From Phytophthora hibernalis (taxonomy: Eukaryota; Oomycota; Peronosporomycetes; Peronosporales; Peronosporaceae), in the NCBI GenBank assembly GCA_012656075.1, contig JAAKBF010000009.1:434001-498000 (forward strand): 64,000 nucleotides of DNA. Direction: 5' to 3'. Under the pieces are notes generated by a model. The model saw nothing but the letters and a program-made list of their open reading frames with translations. It did no database searches and was not told the origin of the DNA. This document shows, piece after piece, positions 1 through 9,865 of this stretch. The position numbers were made by a program, and so were the translations under genes. The first letter of the stretch is position 1; every line of letters begins with the position of its first letter.

Positions 1-236
1 GTTCCTGGCCACACTGGCTTTCGTCGCGAAATTGTAGGACGCACCCGAATCGATCAGGATGATCAACGGTTCTTCATACCCTTTAACGCTGGCGGTGACG
101 ACCACGAGGTTAGACCGCGCGGCGGCCACGGAAAGACACAACAGGGTCGACCCTGGGACTTGCTCCTTTGGAGGTGGAGGTGGTGGAACCACCGTCCTCG
201 AAGAGGAGCGAAGTCTCCCAGCAGGGCGTCCCGCGC
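1..236 (-). pseudogene. Ty3/gypsy retropepsin, N-terminal part, cut by window edge
   Basis: Read on the minus strand, this stretch encodes a proline run, then a beta-rich segment, then LIDSGASYNFAT. The DSGAS core (37-51) is the active-site motif of a retroviral-type aspartic protease, which would cut the Gag-Pol polyprotein. The reading frame differs from that of the zinc-knuckle Gag at 237-602, so Gag and Pol are now out of frame. This could be an ancestral frameshift site or decay; decay is likelier because gag itself is broken. Reverse transcriptase and integrase, if present, lie left of the window. Confidence 0.8.
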
Positions 237-1357
237 CTACTGGGAGTTGCCGTTTTCCGACCCCGTAGACTCAATCATGTTGAGGGACGGAGTGGCCTTG
301 CCACGACCTGTCTTCCACGGGTTCGTCGGACAGTTCCGACGGAAATGACCAGGTTGGTTACAACCAAAGCAGCGACCACTCGCACGTTGGGTCCGCTGGG
401 GACGAGCCGACTCGGCAGACGAGATCTCCATGGGAGTGGGACCTTCCGTAGCTTCCGTGTGATCCGCATAGCCCTGCGCCGAGCGCACACAATGGTCTTC
501 CAACATGGCGATGTGTACTGCCTCGTTGAACGTCTTCGGCTGACGGCGGAAGAGTTCAGTGCGAACCTCGTCCGGGCGGACACCGTCCATGAAGACCGTC
601 ACCTTGACGTCCTCAGAGAGGGAGCGCCAGACATGGCGGCCTCGAGGTTCTGCAGTTCCATGACGTAGTCTTGGAGCGTGCGTTTACCTTGCTTGCACCG
701 CTAGAATAGCGACAGGCCACATTGGCCAGAAGAAACGTCGTGCGCAGCTCTTGTTCCATGAACGCCCACGAGGTGAAATACCCGGAGACGAAGTCTCTCG
801 AGCCATCGACCAAGCGCGAGCCCGACCTCCCAGGGTAGACAGCGCGAAAGCGACCTGAGCCCTTGACTCGTATATCTGTCCAGCGCTGAGCGCTATCTCG
901 ATCTCGCGAATCCAGAAGACAAGGCTGTCGGACTCTTTGCCGTCAAACGTCGGAACCGACATCTTGACGGTCTTCGTAGCTCCTTGTCGTGAGGCAAACG
1001 GAGCAGAACCCGAGGGGGCCGACTGCGCCGCACTCTGCATCTCAGCTTGCATGGTCGTGCGAGCAGCCTCCTGCGCGGTGGCGCTCACGTGAGCAATCAG
1101 CGACGACTCATACTTGTCGAAGCGTGGAACGCTTCGACAAGTACGCCCTCTGCTGCTCCGCAGGTAGGTTGGGAATCCAGCGAATGCTGCTTCGCCCAGG
1201 AGGCTGACCATCTTCTCGAGAGTTGCCCAGTGGGCGTCCGTGAGATGAGTAAAGTCCTGCCCGGACGGCAGCCTGCTCCCTGAGTCTTCCAAACTCAAAG
1301 TGATCTTGATTGTAGGAAACCGCGCCGGTCGCGGGATTGACTACAAGTGCCACCAGG
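237..1357 (-). pseudogene. Ty3/gypsy gag (capsid plus CCHC zinc knuckle), frameshifted
   Basis: This is the structural protein gene of the gypsy element whose 5' LTR is 1358-1799. The N-terminal part starts next to the LTR (about 1353). The capsid-like part is in 684-1298 (motif SVPTFDGKESDSLVFWIREIE). The last part (237-602) ends in a nucleic-acid-binding zinc knuckle, CFGCNQPGHFRRNC (C-x2-C-x4-H-x4-C), at 330-371. At least three frames are needed to read it, so it is dead. One break coincides with a perfect 15-bp inverted duplication at 1111-1143. A primer-binding site is expected just below 1358, but I cannot assign its tRNA. Confidence 0.85.
1111..1143. repeat. Perfect 15-bp inverted repeat inside gag
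   Basis: Arms 1111-1125 and 1129-1143 are exact reverse complements (TACTTGTCGAAGCGT) separated by gga. Reading gag through the second arm gives YLSKRSTLRQV and then TGA, so the inverted copy itself closes the frame. A templated (snap-back) duplication is the simplest reading. Confidence 0.85.
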
Positions 1358-1799
1358 TGTGACGGGAGTCACACGCACCTTTGCCTTAGAGGAAGCGTTA
1401 ACGCGTAACCTCAACAGATGCCTGGCGTCTCTGTTGTAAGCTGGCCTTCCAGTCGTTTCCTGGTACCGAGTACCAAACGACTTGCGAACTTCCGGGTTAG
1501 AGTTAAACTGACTGTATTAATCTCACTTGTAAGGTTCTAACTACTGTTAACTATCTGCATACTAAACTTCTGTACTCCAAATGGATGGCTCTCCATCAAC
1601 CGTCTACCTTAAGTCCATTCGTATCTAGTGTAAAATACACAATCGTACTTAGCTGGGAGCCGGGTCACACACCAACTTATGTGGGGCATGTACTTGTACT
1701 TAGTCGGGCTTGTGTGGACCACACGGAAGAACATTGGGTCTCCCCTTTCATAAGTTCTTTTGCACGGCAAACGGTGTCGGCCAGCGTGGCCCCGTTACA
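1358..1799 (-). repeat. Long terminal repeat of the gypsy element (5' LTR)
   Basis: The 442-bp unit begins, on the element strand, with TGTAACGGGG (at 1799) and ends with TCCCGTCACA (at 1358). These are the TG...CA ends and short imperfect inverted termini expected of an LTR. Gag follows immediately. It should hold promoter and polyadenylation signals, but I could not pin them. The partner LTR is outside the window. Confidence 0.8.
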
Positions 1800-2013
1800 A
1801 TTGCGGTAACTACGGACGTCGGTACTATCGACATGTTTCGATTCTATAGACCAACTCTTTGCTTAACCCAGCTTCGCTGAAAGTATGAGGCCGTCACTGA
1901 ACGTGCTGCTGCAGGCTAAAGGCTTTGCATGAGCAGTACTACACCTTTGCCACTTCAAAGTGGCCCTAGTGCAATTCGAAACGGTTAAGGTCAAAATCTC
2001 GAACATCCAAATT

Positions 2014-3027
2014 TCACAAAAAGTCTATTGTGAATTTTAATCCAACGCAAAGGGATTTTGTCCAGCTCAAATGGCTACTTTCCGTACTCCATTGGCTCGA
2101 GCGTTTAGCTGCAGCGACGGCGGGCGCGCGGTGGCGAGCCATCCTGCTGACAAGTCTCAGAGTCATGTAAGGCATGCAATTCTCAGCTGCCTTCTCGAAA
2201 AGCTGCATGCGGCGCTCTTGCATTTGTCCGCGAGGAGCACCCAGCGTCTCGTCATGGATCAGAGCCAAGTAGCTCTTGATCATTGCCTTCAAGACACTGA
2301 AGCAGCCTATACACAGCACATATACAAAGTAAGTAAACAACAGCAGCACACATTAGACCATGCTTACCTTCAATGGGGTTGCACATTGGCGATAATAGGG
2401 ACCTAGGCGCAGCAGCACCAAGTCGCTGCGCTGACGTACCCGGTCTTCTGTCTGTCTGTGAGCTGGCGCGTTGTCCAATACAATCACAATTGGCTTACCC
2501 GAAAAGTCAGTTTGGTAGGTTTCATGCGCTTTCACAGTGTCGTAAATATCATCGACGAAGGCTGCATTAGCCTCCATCTTGATGCTTCCACGTTGGGTAG
2601 CGTAGTGCACGAGACCAATCTCCGTCGACACAGCGCACTGCACCTGCAGATTCTTGCCCTTGGCAGCTCCACCACAGCGCGCTCACCTTGCAGCGCCCTT
2701 CCTTTCAGCCGCTTGCAGTACAGATTGAAGTTCGATTTATCGTAATAGATAATAAAAGCACCTTCACGCTCATGCTTGAGCAGAGCTTCGGCAAACACGT
2801 GCCGCTTTTCGATATTCTTTTCACTGCTACATGTAATCGGCTCAATCCGGACCTGTATATACGAGGCCCCTCTCCTTTAGCTCTGGTGAACCACTGTCAA
2901 CGATGCGGCGGGCGGTGGTGGCCGGGATGGCGTTGTGGTGGGCCACGAGAAGCCAGTCCTGCCCTTGCTGGAACGCGTCAAGCACGCGAGTGCGCGCTGC
3001 CAACGTGTGCCTTGGTTCGCTTGGCAC
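2014..3027 (-). pseudogene. Tc1/mariner-type DDE transposase, one intron, frameshifted
   Basis: The cut-and-paste transposase reads from an N-terminal helix-turn-helix segment (2842-3027, MPSEPRHTLAARTRVLDAF) through the first catalytic block YYDKSNFNLY (within 2532-2798) and the second block IVIVLDNAPAH (within 2353-2643). It ends in a C-terminal helix (SYLALIHDETLG, 2014-2306). The third acidic block survives as CNPIE, one base out of frame, directly before a 61-bp intron (2307-2367, GTAAGC...TATAG). After splicing the reading continues as G-CFSVLKAMIK. At least three frame breaks make it non-functional. Confidence 0.85.
2307..2367 (-). other. Intron in the mariner transposase
   Basis: On the minus strand the donor is GTAAGC (ends at 2367) and the acceptor TATAG (at 2307). 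Splicing joins the codons for NPIE-G to CFSVLK. Element 2 (53300-54817) has an intron-like spacer at the same place, so the intron predates the split of the two copies. Confidence 0.7.
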
Positions 3028-3246
3028 CCTGGGCGCAACATGAACTCTGGAGTGCCGTCACAGCCAGCACTTTGTGTTTGATCCCGCAGCCAACCAATTT
3101 GCATTGGACAGCAGCCACTTTGATCTAAAGTCAATTTTTTCAAAATAATTTCTAAAAATCGACTGTTACTTCTACTTTGCATTGTAGTATTGCCACTTTG
3201 AAGTGGCAAAGGTGTAGTATGTGGTATGGAGACACAGTCGTTCTAG

Positions 3247-3747
3247 CGTTACCGAGAGCTCCGCCGGAGAAGGTCATCCACCAGGCTGGGTGCGAGCATT
3301 CACTCTACAAAAACCGATCCACACGGTGAAGGCGACCCACCAGCGTCAAATGCTGAAGCTGTTGCAAGTCTTCTTCCTGGTATGGATCTCGACGACGCGG
3401 GACACTGGGGAAAAGAATTGAACGTTTTAGTGAGGACGAGGCTGACGAGACCAATGTATATGTGCCTGCATCGAGGTGGTGAGACCTGGCGCGCTGCAGT
3501 GGTTCGACAGCGACGACAGCAGTACAGTAAACTGGAGGCTGATACCAACGAGCCGCTTGTAATTGATGAAAGCAAAGGTGAAAGCAGACACGTACAGGAT
3601 AGAGCGATTACAACGTACAACTGTGTCGCAATGGTTAACGACGGTGAGGAAGACGAGAAATCAGACGCCGATTGGCTGCAGTACGCGGGCGATGCCAAAT
3701 GCTTCTCCGAGACCCGCATTCACATCGTGGACAACGATGCTGCGTAA
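3247..3747 (+). CDS. Unrecognised acidic ORF beside the mariner insertion
   Basis: An open frame runs from 3247 to the stop at 3747; the first ATG is at 3382 (121 residues, MDLDDAGHWGKELNV). It stays open upstream of that ATG to within 30 bp of the mariner end, which suggests a 5'-truncated protein. The product is hydrophilic with acidic patches (NDGEEDEKSDADW), no signal peptide, membrane span or motif that I know. The antisense frame is also open but has a Ser/Cys-rich composition typical of a shadow. It could be a chance ORF. Confidence 0.3.
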   Translation, partial: RYRELRRRRSSTRLGASIHSTKTDPHGEGDPPASNAEAVASLLPGMDLDDAGHWGKELNVLVRTRLTRPMYMCLHRGGETWRAAVVRQRRQQYSKLEADTNEPLVIDESKGESRHVQDRAITTYNCVAMVNDGEEDEKSDADWLQYAGDAKCFSETRIHIVDNDAA

Positions 3748-3849
3748 CGGCGGAAGTAAGCTTACCAACACGAAAGTCGTGTCGTGAAGCGATTGCAGTC
3801 GATCAAGATCGTCGTCGCTTGCTTATCTGCTCAGCTGAGGCGACGGCCA

Positions 3850-5160
3850 TCTGAACGATGAATCCTTTCAATGAAGACAGCGAAGTGAGCCACCGCACCA
3901 GGGAAGACTTGCCGTGGCTGCATATCGTCAGTGCTCGTGATCCCAGCAGCAACCGGTACCGGTAACTGCAGTCAATCCCCGGTCACGAGTGCGCGAGACT
4001 GACGCCGAGTCCCGACGCCGCGACATCCTGGTGCTCACCCAGACGCACGTTGCAGGGGCGAGTCATGCGCGCCCTTCTGCGATTAAAGGGCGCCTCGGCG
4101 CAAATACCGGTACACCGTGTGGCTGATGATTTGACGACGCCTTCAGCAACTGCGCTGCTACCTAGGTTCGACAGTACCAACGCTCAACCTACATGTACAT
4201 GTATCGGATAGGTTGAGCGTTGGTACATGTAACGAGCGTCGCGCAAAAGGAGACTTGCTCTACAGTGTGTAACGCGGTAGCTTCAGCCACGGCGAACACG
4301 TTACAGTGTAACTTACACAGACACCTGCATGAGGCGAGTCGCCATAAGTCGCAGAGTCGAGTGCAAAGTCTCCATCTGTGGCGCGCTGAGTGGCATCCGA
4401 GCGGAGGAGAGGATGGCCGAGGAGATCCGTCGCCCTTGGTCTCCGATCTCTGCGCCAGCGCTTGGTCTCTACATGGCAACGATCAGATGCTGAACCTGGT
4501 CTATCGCATCACCTTCAATACAATAGGGGCGAAATGTGGCTCCACTGTGTTCAAAATGGCAAAAAGAGAGGGGACAAGACGGTACCAGTAAGAATCGCTA
4601 CCTGGTTAAAAGCTTTGGAGCGCAGTGCTCACAGCATTAATTTGCCGGGCATAGGCAATAGCAGGTGTCTTGGTGGGTGCTACCGTGCTGCAAGCGCTTT
4701 CCTTTCGGTCTTGCAAAAGTACAAGTGACAACTTGCTGTATTCTTGTAACTGTCGAGATGTTTCAGAAGCAATGTTTCCACTGCGGAAGACAGTCATTTA
4801 ATAGAAGGCAGACCAACATGGGGCGGCATCTATTTCTCGTATAATAACGTTAGACTAGCGCACTTGACGTATAGGCGAACAACCAGCGGGTAATACTCTC
4901 TTCATGCGCACCGATCGTTGTCAGGATAGTATTACTACATGTAGTTCAGGACATTAATTGCCATTATTTATTAATAATGGCAAACAAAATGGTTATCCGA
5001 CCTTTTATGCATTTCCACCACATTTTGCAAAAACCATCTGCCTGGTCAGCAGCAGTGCAGTCACGACGCGTCTGGCGTGAGGTCTCTGCCGGTGTCCATG
5101 GGCGTGGAGGCCGCATAAGAAAAGAGGCGAACTGGGGGCCATGACTGCCGGAACAATGAG
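3850..5160. other. Gene-free stretch
   Basis: Only short ORFs of random composition occur here. The notable structure is the hairpin at 4174-4226. The right part (4790-5000) is AT-rich. I see no recognisable TE coding motif. Confidence 0.5.
4174..4226. repeat. 18-bp perfect hairpin
   Basis: Arms 4174-4191 (GTACCAACGCTCAACCTA) and 4209-4226 are exact reverse complements around a 17-nt loop rich in CATG/TGTA. It could be the fused ends of a deleted MITE or a snap-back duplication. No coding context. Confidence 0.85.
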
Positions 5161-5239
5161 CACTGCGTGAGGGGGCGTCGATTTCGGACACGAGCGACTT
5201 CTGCAGCTCCGTTACGTCCTGCCTCGGGACGGCAGCACC

Positions 5240-6425
5240 ATGTGCGACACGACCAGCGGCGACTGTCCGCCCTGCATCTACGCGCTCGACAGCTCGTACA
5301 CGTGCTGGGAGAAGGACAACTCGACCAACACGTGTCCTTTCACAGGTGTGCGCTATGACTGCTCCGACTCATGGAGGAGCGCCACGGCCACTACCACCTC
5401 CAGCAGCAGCAGCAGCAGTGCCACGTCGTTCAACGCGACAGAGTCCATTGCTGACTCCTCTTCCTCATCTGACACTAGCTCCGACTCGTCAGCCTCCACC
5501 GGTATCGGTGGACTAAGCTCCAGCCTCATCACATACGGATCCATCACCCTCGGCGCTGTGCTCATCATCGTCATCCTCCTCATCCTCTGCATCCGGAGGC
5601 GCAAGATGCGCCGTCGCCGAGAGCAGAACATCGCCGCCACAGGAGCAGGTAACTTCGGCCGCAATCGCGCCATGTCGGACAAGCGCCTGCGCGGTCTGTC
5701 GAAGCCTGACGAGGGCTTCACCGGCCCGTACAACAACCTCCTGGACAGCAGCAAAGTTAACTACGCAGGCCCCAACACAGGCTACGGAGGCCACCGCAAA
5801 GCGTCACGCCCGGACCCGATGGATTCGCTTTCGCGCGTGCCCACGGACGAGTCTCCGCGCAGTTTCGACGGGATGTTGGCCGACTCGTCCGAGTCGCCTG
5901 CAGTGCTGGGTGGCGGCTCGGAGAAATGGCACCCGCAGCGCGCAGCCTGCCCCCGTCGTCGGAGGCATTGGCGGGTTCTCAAACGTGACTGAATACGTGC
6001 AGCAGGACGTGACGTCTCGATGCACGTCCACTCCCAACGTCTTTGGCGAGTACCTGCGCATGAAGCAGGAGATGCAGTATGACGAAACAGACCGCAGCAC
6101 GAGCGGCGGAATGAGCGGCGTGAGCTTCAGCGACACGATTAGCGACCTGGACAGCGGCAAGTATTCGTTCGAGTCGTCTCAGGGGGATCGCACGCCTTCC
6201 CCAGCGGCGAACGGACCTGGACGGCCGATCGTCAATAGCCGACTCCATTGCCGACTCCATTGCGGACTCGGTCACCGACTCGGAGTATGCCGAGCAACTG
6301 CGTGCCCGCGGCGAAAGCGACTGCTACAGCGACATGTCGTACAACGACGAGAAGTACTCGTTCAGTAGCCTCGATGGCCTGGACGACAGTCAGGTACGAG
6401 AGGGCAAGCGTGAGGTCGAGATCTA
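5240..6425 (+). pseudogene. Single-pass membrane protein, Cys-rich ectodomain, Ser/Asp-rich tail; two frameshifts
   Basis: Frame 1 (5240-about 5935) has six Cys in the first 41 residues, a Ser/Thr-rich stalk, one membrane span (about residues 97-118, ITLGAVLIIVILLILCI) and a stop-transfer cluster RRRKMRRRR, so it is type I-like. The tail continues in a second frame (PVVGGIGGFSNVTEYVQQ, about 5950-6230). It ends in a third frame (ADSIADSVTDSEYAEQLRAR... to TAA at 6425) with the recurring motif KYSF. No signal peptide is visible before the ATG, so a 5' exon may be missing. The layout resembles ecto/juxtamembrane regions of oomycete receptor-like proteins, but no kinase domain follows. The shifts could be sequencing errors, because composition stays coding throughout. 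It converges with 6784-7713. Confidence 0.6.
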
Positions 6426-6783
6426 AACTCAGCAAGAGAGAAAAGGCTCTTGTTGGCGTGATCGTCGTCCCCCTAGATGTGTGATAGCAGTCAATGAATC
6501 CCCATTATTTTATGAACGTCATGGAGGAAGCGCAACTATCTCTTCATTACTTGGTGCCACACTCGCATCGAGCGCATCGACACGTAGGTGGACGCAGCTA
6601 AGACACTAAGAAACGCTGGATATCGAGGTCCTTGATTCGAGGATGCAGGTCATGCATATGGGTAGCGAGAACGATAGCACTAATTGATCTGCAACGTGTA
6701 CGGCTCGGTCCTGGTGCACCTTGGAAAAAGTCTGGCCGCTGCTCTGCCTGCTGCAGGCCCTGCACTAGCTCGAGAGATTGACA
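6426..6783. other. Intergenic region between convergent genes
   Basis: This holds the 3' flanks of both neighbours. I see no further ORF or repeat. Confidence 0.5.
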
Positions 6784-7713
6784 TCAATGCGCCTTCTCCT
6801 CGTCTGTGACTGTATGTTGGGAGTCAGCGGTGTCTATGTCTTGCTCTCCTTCGCTCGCAGATGGATCATTCTCTTCGGTACATGTACTCATCCCAGCCTC
6901 AGCTTCATCATCAGTTCCGCTGCTGCTCACTTGAGTTGCTACCACCACCTCTGCAGTAACGGTAGCTGTGGTATCAGCCGAGGCAGTCTCGACCTTGGCG
7001 CCGACACGCAGGACGCATTCCTCCGAGATGAAGTCCATCACCTTCTGGTAGATGCGCGAGCGGAACTCGATGCGCTCTTGGCCCTCGAGGCAGGACGGCA
7101 GCGGCACCGCAACCCCGTCAAAGTCCTGCATCACGAAGGGGTACGGTGGCTGCGGGCCGTTGGGCAGGTACATGACGCCACTGCTCGCTGTGCCACGTAT
7201 CTGCGAGGACGTCATATCTTCTACACTTGGCGCCACCTGTCCAGGAGCTAGAGACGACGCGGCGTCGACCGACGTGGGACGCTTCGCTGGGTACGGCGCA
7301 AACCGCTCGCCCTTGGTGGCGCCAGAGGCTCGGCGCTCTCGCTTGTGCTCGCGGTTCTTTGCGTCGAGTTTGCGCTGGTGCTCGTTCTGCTTGTTGCGGT
7401 GGTCGTCGCAGAGGTTGTGGGCCGCGCCTGACGTCTTGAGCGCGCGCTCGTTCGTGCACTTGCCAGTCTTGTAGAGGCACTTGCCACGGTAGTCAGAGCG
7501 CTCCGATCCGGGAGCGAGGAGGGAGGAGACGGAGACGCCTGGACGTCCGACATTAGGCTGGTGAGACGCGGAGTACGAAGAGAACGTTAGAGCCCTGGGG
7601 ACGACGAGCGCGCCATCCATGATAAGAAGCGGATTGACCCTACCGGACTCAGAGGACTCAGAGGAGGAAGCGTCTGATAAAAATGCGGCTGATTCGTCGA
7701 GGGGCCCGTACAT
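6784..7713 (-). CDS. Conserved-looking nuclear-type protein with a C-x6-C-x15-C-x2-H cluster
   Basis: Intact 309-residue ORF. I place the start at the ATG at 7711-7713, because the longer frame begins at GTG. The N-terminus is Ser/acid-rich. Residues 79-105 hold C79, C86, C102 and H105 (KCLYKTGKC...HNLCDDH), a likely single-zinc site. A very basic helix follows (NKQNEHQRKLDAKNREHKRERR, residues 108-128), which would suit a nuclear localisation and nucleic-acid-binding segment. A second conserved-looking block (about residues 210-240, FRSRIYQKVMDFISEECVLRV) precedes an acidic, Thr/Ser-rich tail. I do not recognise a named family. A transcription- or chromatin-related role is inference only. 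No intron is needed. Confidence 0.75.
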   Translation of the reverse strand: MYGPLDESAAFLSDASSSESSESGRVNPLLIMDGALVVPRALTFSSYSASHQPNVGRPGVSVSSLLAPGSERSDYRGKCLYKTGKCTNERALKTSGAAHNLCDDHRNKQNEHQRKLDAKNREHKRERRASGATKGERFAPYPAKRPTSVDAASSLAPGQVAPSVEDMTSSQIRGTASSGVMYLPNGPQPPYPFVMQDFDGVAVPLPSCLEGQERIEFRSRIYQKVMDFISEECVLRVGAKVETASADTTATVTAEVVVATQVSSSGTDDEAEAGMSTCTEENDPSASEGEQDIDTADSQHTVTDEEKAH

Positions 7714-7845
7714 GCCGGTACAGTGTACCACCCTTCAAAAATGATATGCCGATTTCGGTACCGTAACCGGTATTAAAACTGATTCTAGTCGACATGAAGA
7801 GTCGTTTATTATTAGCATGTATTAATAAATCTAACAATAGCCGGT

Positions 7846-8250
7846 CTACTCGTTCTCGATGTCGTCATCTGAATCGACCTCGCCAATGCTTGCATCAATA
7901 GCACATCGTCTGGCAGGGGCGCGAATCCACTTCTTGCCCTCATTGTCAGTCGGTGGCGTGCCTTGAACGCGTTCTGTCACCTCCATGACGCTGGATGTAC
8001 TCAGCAGCAACATCCATAGCTTCTAGTGCCAACATCGTTGATGAAATAGGCACATCCTCTTTACGGAGGTCGTTGGCCCATTCCACAAGGTCAACTTCCG
8101 CTTCTCTAGGCAGGTTTGTACCTATTCCCTTTGGACGGACCTTCTTTCTACCGCTACCTTTCTTCATGGAGCACTGTGCTTCGAGTTTGCTCTTCTCATG
8201 TAGCCATTTTGAAGCGAGCTTTCTTCGAGATTTGTAGGCGTCCTCGCTCA
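7846..8250 (-). pseudogene. Pogo/CENP-B-like transposase fragment
   Basis: The minus strand reads a basic segment (SRRKLASKWLHEKSKLEAQC, about 8165-8225), then GTNLPREAEVDLVEWANDL and VPISSTMLALEAMDVAAEYI (8000-8130). This is the pattern of the second helix-turn-helix of pogo/Tigger-type transposases. After a frame change it ends in an acidic tail (EVDSDDDIENE, stop at about 7846). The DDE core is absent, so this is an internally deleted remnant. Confidence 0.55.
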
Positions 8251-8359
8251 GCTGGGGTAGAGGTCCTTGGTTACGTTTCGCACATCAGCGCTCCTGGCGA
8301 GTGCTTGCGCAGCATTTAGCTTCCCCATGCAGTAAAGGAATCCCGGCGTTGGGAGCGAG

Positions 8360-8382
8360 GGCCCCTGGTGCCACCAGGGGCC
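8360..8382. repeat. GC-rich palindrome in the left Harbinger terminal repeat
   Basis: Arms GGCCCCTGGTG (8360-8370) and CACCAGGGGCC (8372-8382) flank a single base. The matching right terminal repeat lacks this palindrome, so it was gained after or at insertion. Confidence 0.8.
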
Positions 8383-8699
8383 GGTGGTGCATCGCCAATC
8401 GAGAAATAAATGGCGCTTAGGCCCTTATTCAAGTGAGAGCACAGCTTTTGCGGCTGGTAAAATTCGGCAGGGTAGGTTTGATTATGCGAAGACCCGGAGT
8501 GTGCCCTGGCCAATCGTGCGGTGTCCCAGGTCTTGTCCAAGTGTAGCTCGCTTGAGAGCCATTGATCGGTTCTCGGGCTACGGTAGCCATTCACCTAGCT
8601 TGGGTGGTTCACCAACCACGACAGCGCTGCTAGCTCAGTATCAGTGTTTCTCTTTCACCCGCAAGCCGCATCGATTCAGCCCTCGATTATGGAGGATTT

Positions 8700-9330
8700 T
8701 ACGCTGTCCGAAGCCGAGCAAGAAAGCGCGGAGTCGGCATCAGCAGGGAAACCCTTGCGACAGGACCAGCCTTCAAAATCCCGGGGTCGTCGGACTGTTG
8801 ATCAAAGTTCCGTCAATTGCACTTACGACCCCTGGAAAACCAGCAATGGCTTCGAGCCCTTCCTCCACGACATGCTGCTCTTCTAGACTTGGCATGACGA
8901 CTTTCCGTTTGGCCAGTTTCACCAGCACCTCGAGCGTGTTCTTTTAATAAACTACCGGGGACCCCGATCACACTTGCAGCCTTGTCCATCGTTCCCCCTA
9001 CAACTAAATAATTCATAGTTAGAGCGACTCGTTTAATTAGAGATGTCTTACTGTTAGCTGCAGGCACGGAGTCCGTTGATGCATCCACCTCCTTAAAGAT
9101 AAAAACAAAGGAGGCTTTATCGCAACGCAGTTTCTTGTGAAACCAGTTGGTCTTCTTTGCGTGCATGGCCTGCTTGAAGGTAGAGGAGGCGAAGGTGGAG
9201 GTGGTCCCCGATAGCGGGGCGCGCACACTACGGTTATCCGCCGTTTCCACGATGGCGGCGCTCGCGCAGACGCTCACAACAACTGCGAGGACTGCCACAT
9301 GCGCTTTCGGTATGTCCATTTGTGACGAGC
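8700..9330 (-). pseudogene. PIF/Harbinger transposase remnant
   Basis: The minus strand encodes DKASFVFIFKEVDAS and KRVALTMNYLVVGGTMDKAA (8950-9110), the N-terminal helical region of HARBI1-type transposases. In another frame follows GFPGVVSAIDGTLI, whose Asp (8812-8814) is the first catalytic residue. Then comes EGWSCRKGFPA, matching the next conserved block. A stop sits between these blocks, and the third acidic residue was not found. Confidence 0.7.
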
Positions 9331-9865
9331 TTTCTTGACTGAGTGACTGTGGTTCAAATGTGCCAGACTGGGAACACCTCGCGCTGGTGTTCCAGTCATG
9401 GATGTCTGGAGCACAAATTTTAAAGTTTGGTATCAAGTGCTAATTGTTTTTAGCCACTCGTCGGGACTTAAAATTTCAGCACAGAACCGTTTTCTTAACT
9501 TGAACAAGGGCCTTACGGTATTTTTATTTATAAGAAACAGTGTAGGTTAATGACATTTGATAAGATAATGTTCGATACATAATTCCCGGGCGATCATTCT
9601 TATTTTGGTAAATTGGGACCGACTTTTCCCGGGAGTCGTCCGGGATCTTAATAACGGCCCTATTAATAAGCGCCATTCATTTCTCGATTGGCGATGCCCC
9701 CAGAAGTCCTCGCTCCCAACGCCGGGATTCTGAATGCTGCGCAAGCTGTCTCTATCGATAGTATTACCGGTATATTACCGGTAAAACCGTATCTAAATAT
9801 TTGCAACAGAACTTATGAGCGCACTGAAACGGAGCTCTTTAATCGTGCAATCTGATTGGTCGCTC

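Larger units (their letters stand above)
1939..3217 (-). mobile_element. Tc1/mariner-like DNA transposon, complete ends, decayed transposase
   Basis: The 1279-bp element is bounded by identical 25-bp terminal inverted repeats starting CTACACCTTTGCC (1939-1963 and 3193-3217). TA lies on both sides (1937-1938, 3218-3219), the classic mariner target duplication. The interior carries a transposase on the minus strand. The outermost 13 bp are shared with the element at 53300-54817, so both belong to one superfamily lineage. Confidence 0.9.
8303..9746 (-). mobile_element. PIF/Harbinger-like transposon, decayed
   Basis: The ends are long imperfect inverted repeats: GAATCCCGGCGTTGGGAGCG with GCATCGCCAATCGAGAAAT at 8338-8420, and the same inverted at 9660-9730. 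A further inverted pair, CTTGCGCAGCATTYAG (8304-8319 and 9730-9745), lies outside them. On the left the two blocks are separated by 18 extra bases. I could not find an exact 3-bp target duplication, so the outer limit is uncertain by about 35 bp. Confidence 0.75.

Noticed and set aside
5353..5754. 133-residue minus-strand ORF
   Set aside because: Antisense of the Ser-rich stalk and membrane span of the plus-strand gene.
8384..8947. 187-residue plus-strand ORF
   Set aside because: It opposes the Harbinger transposase catalytic text (AIDGT) on the minus strand and has no motif.
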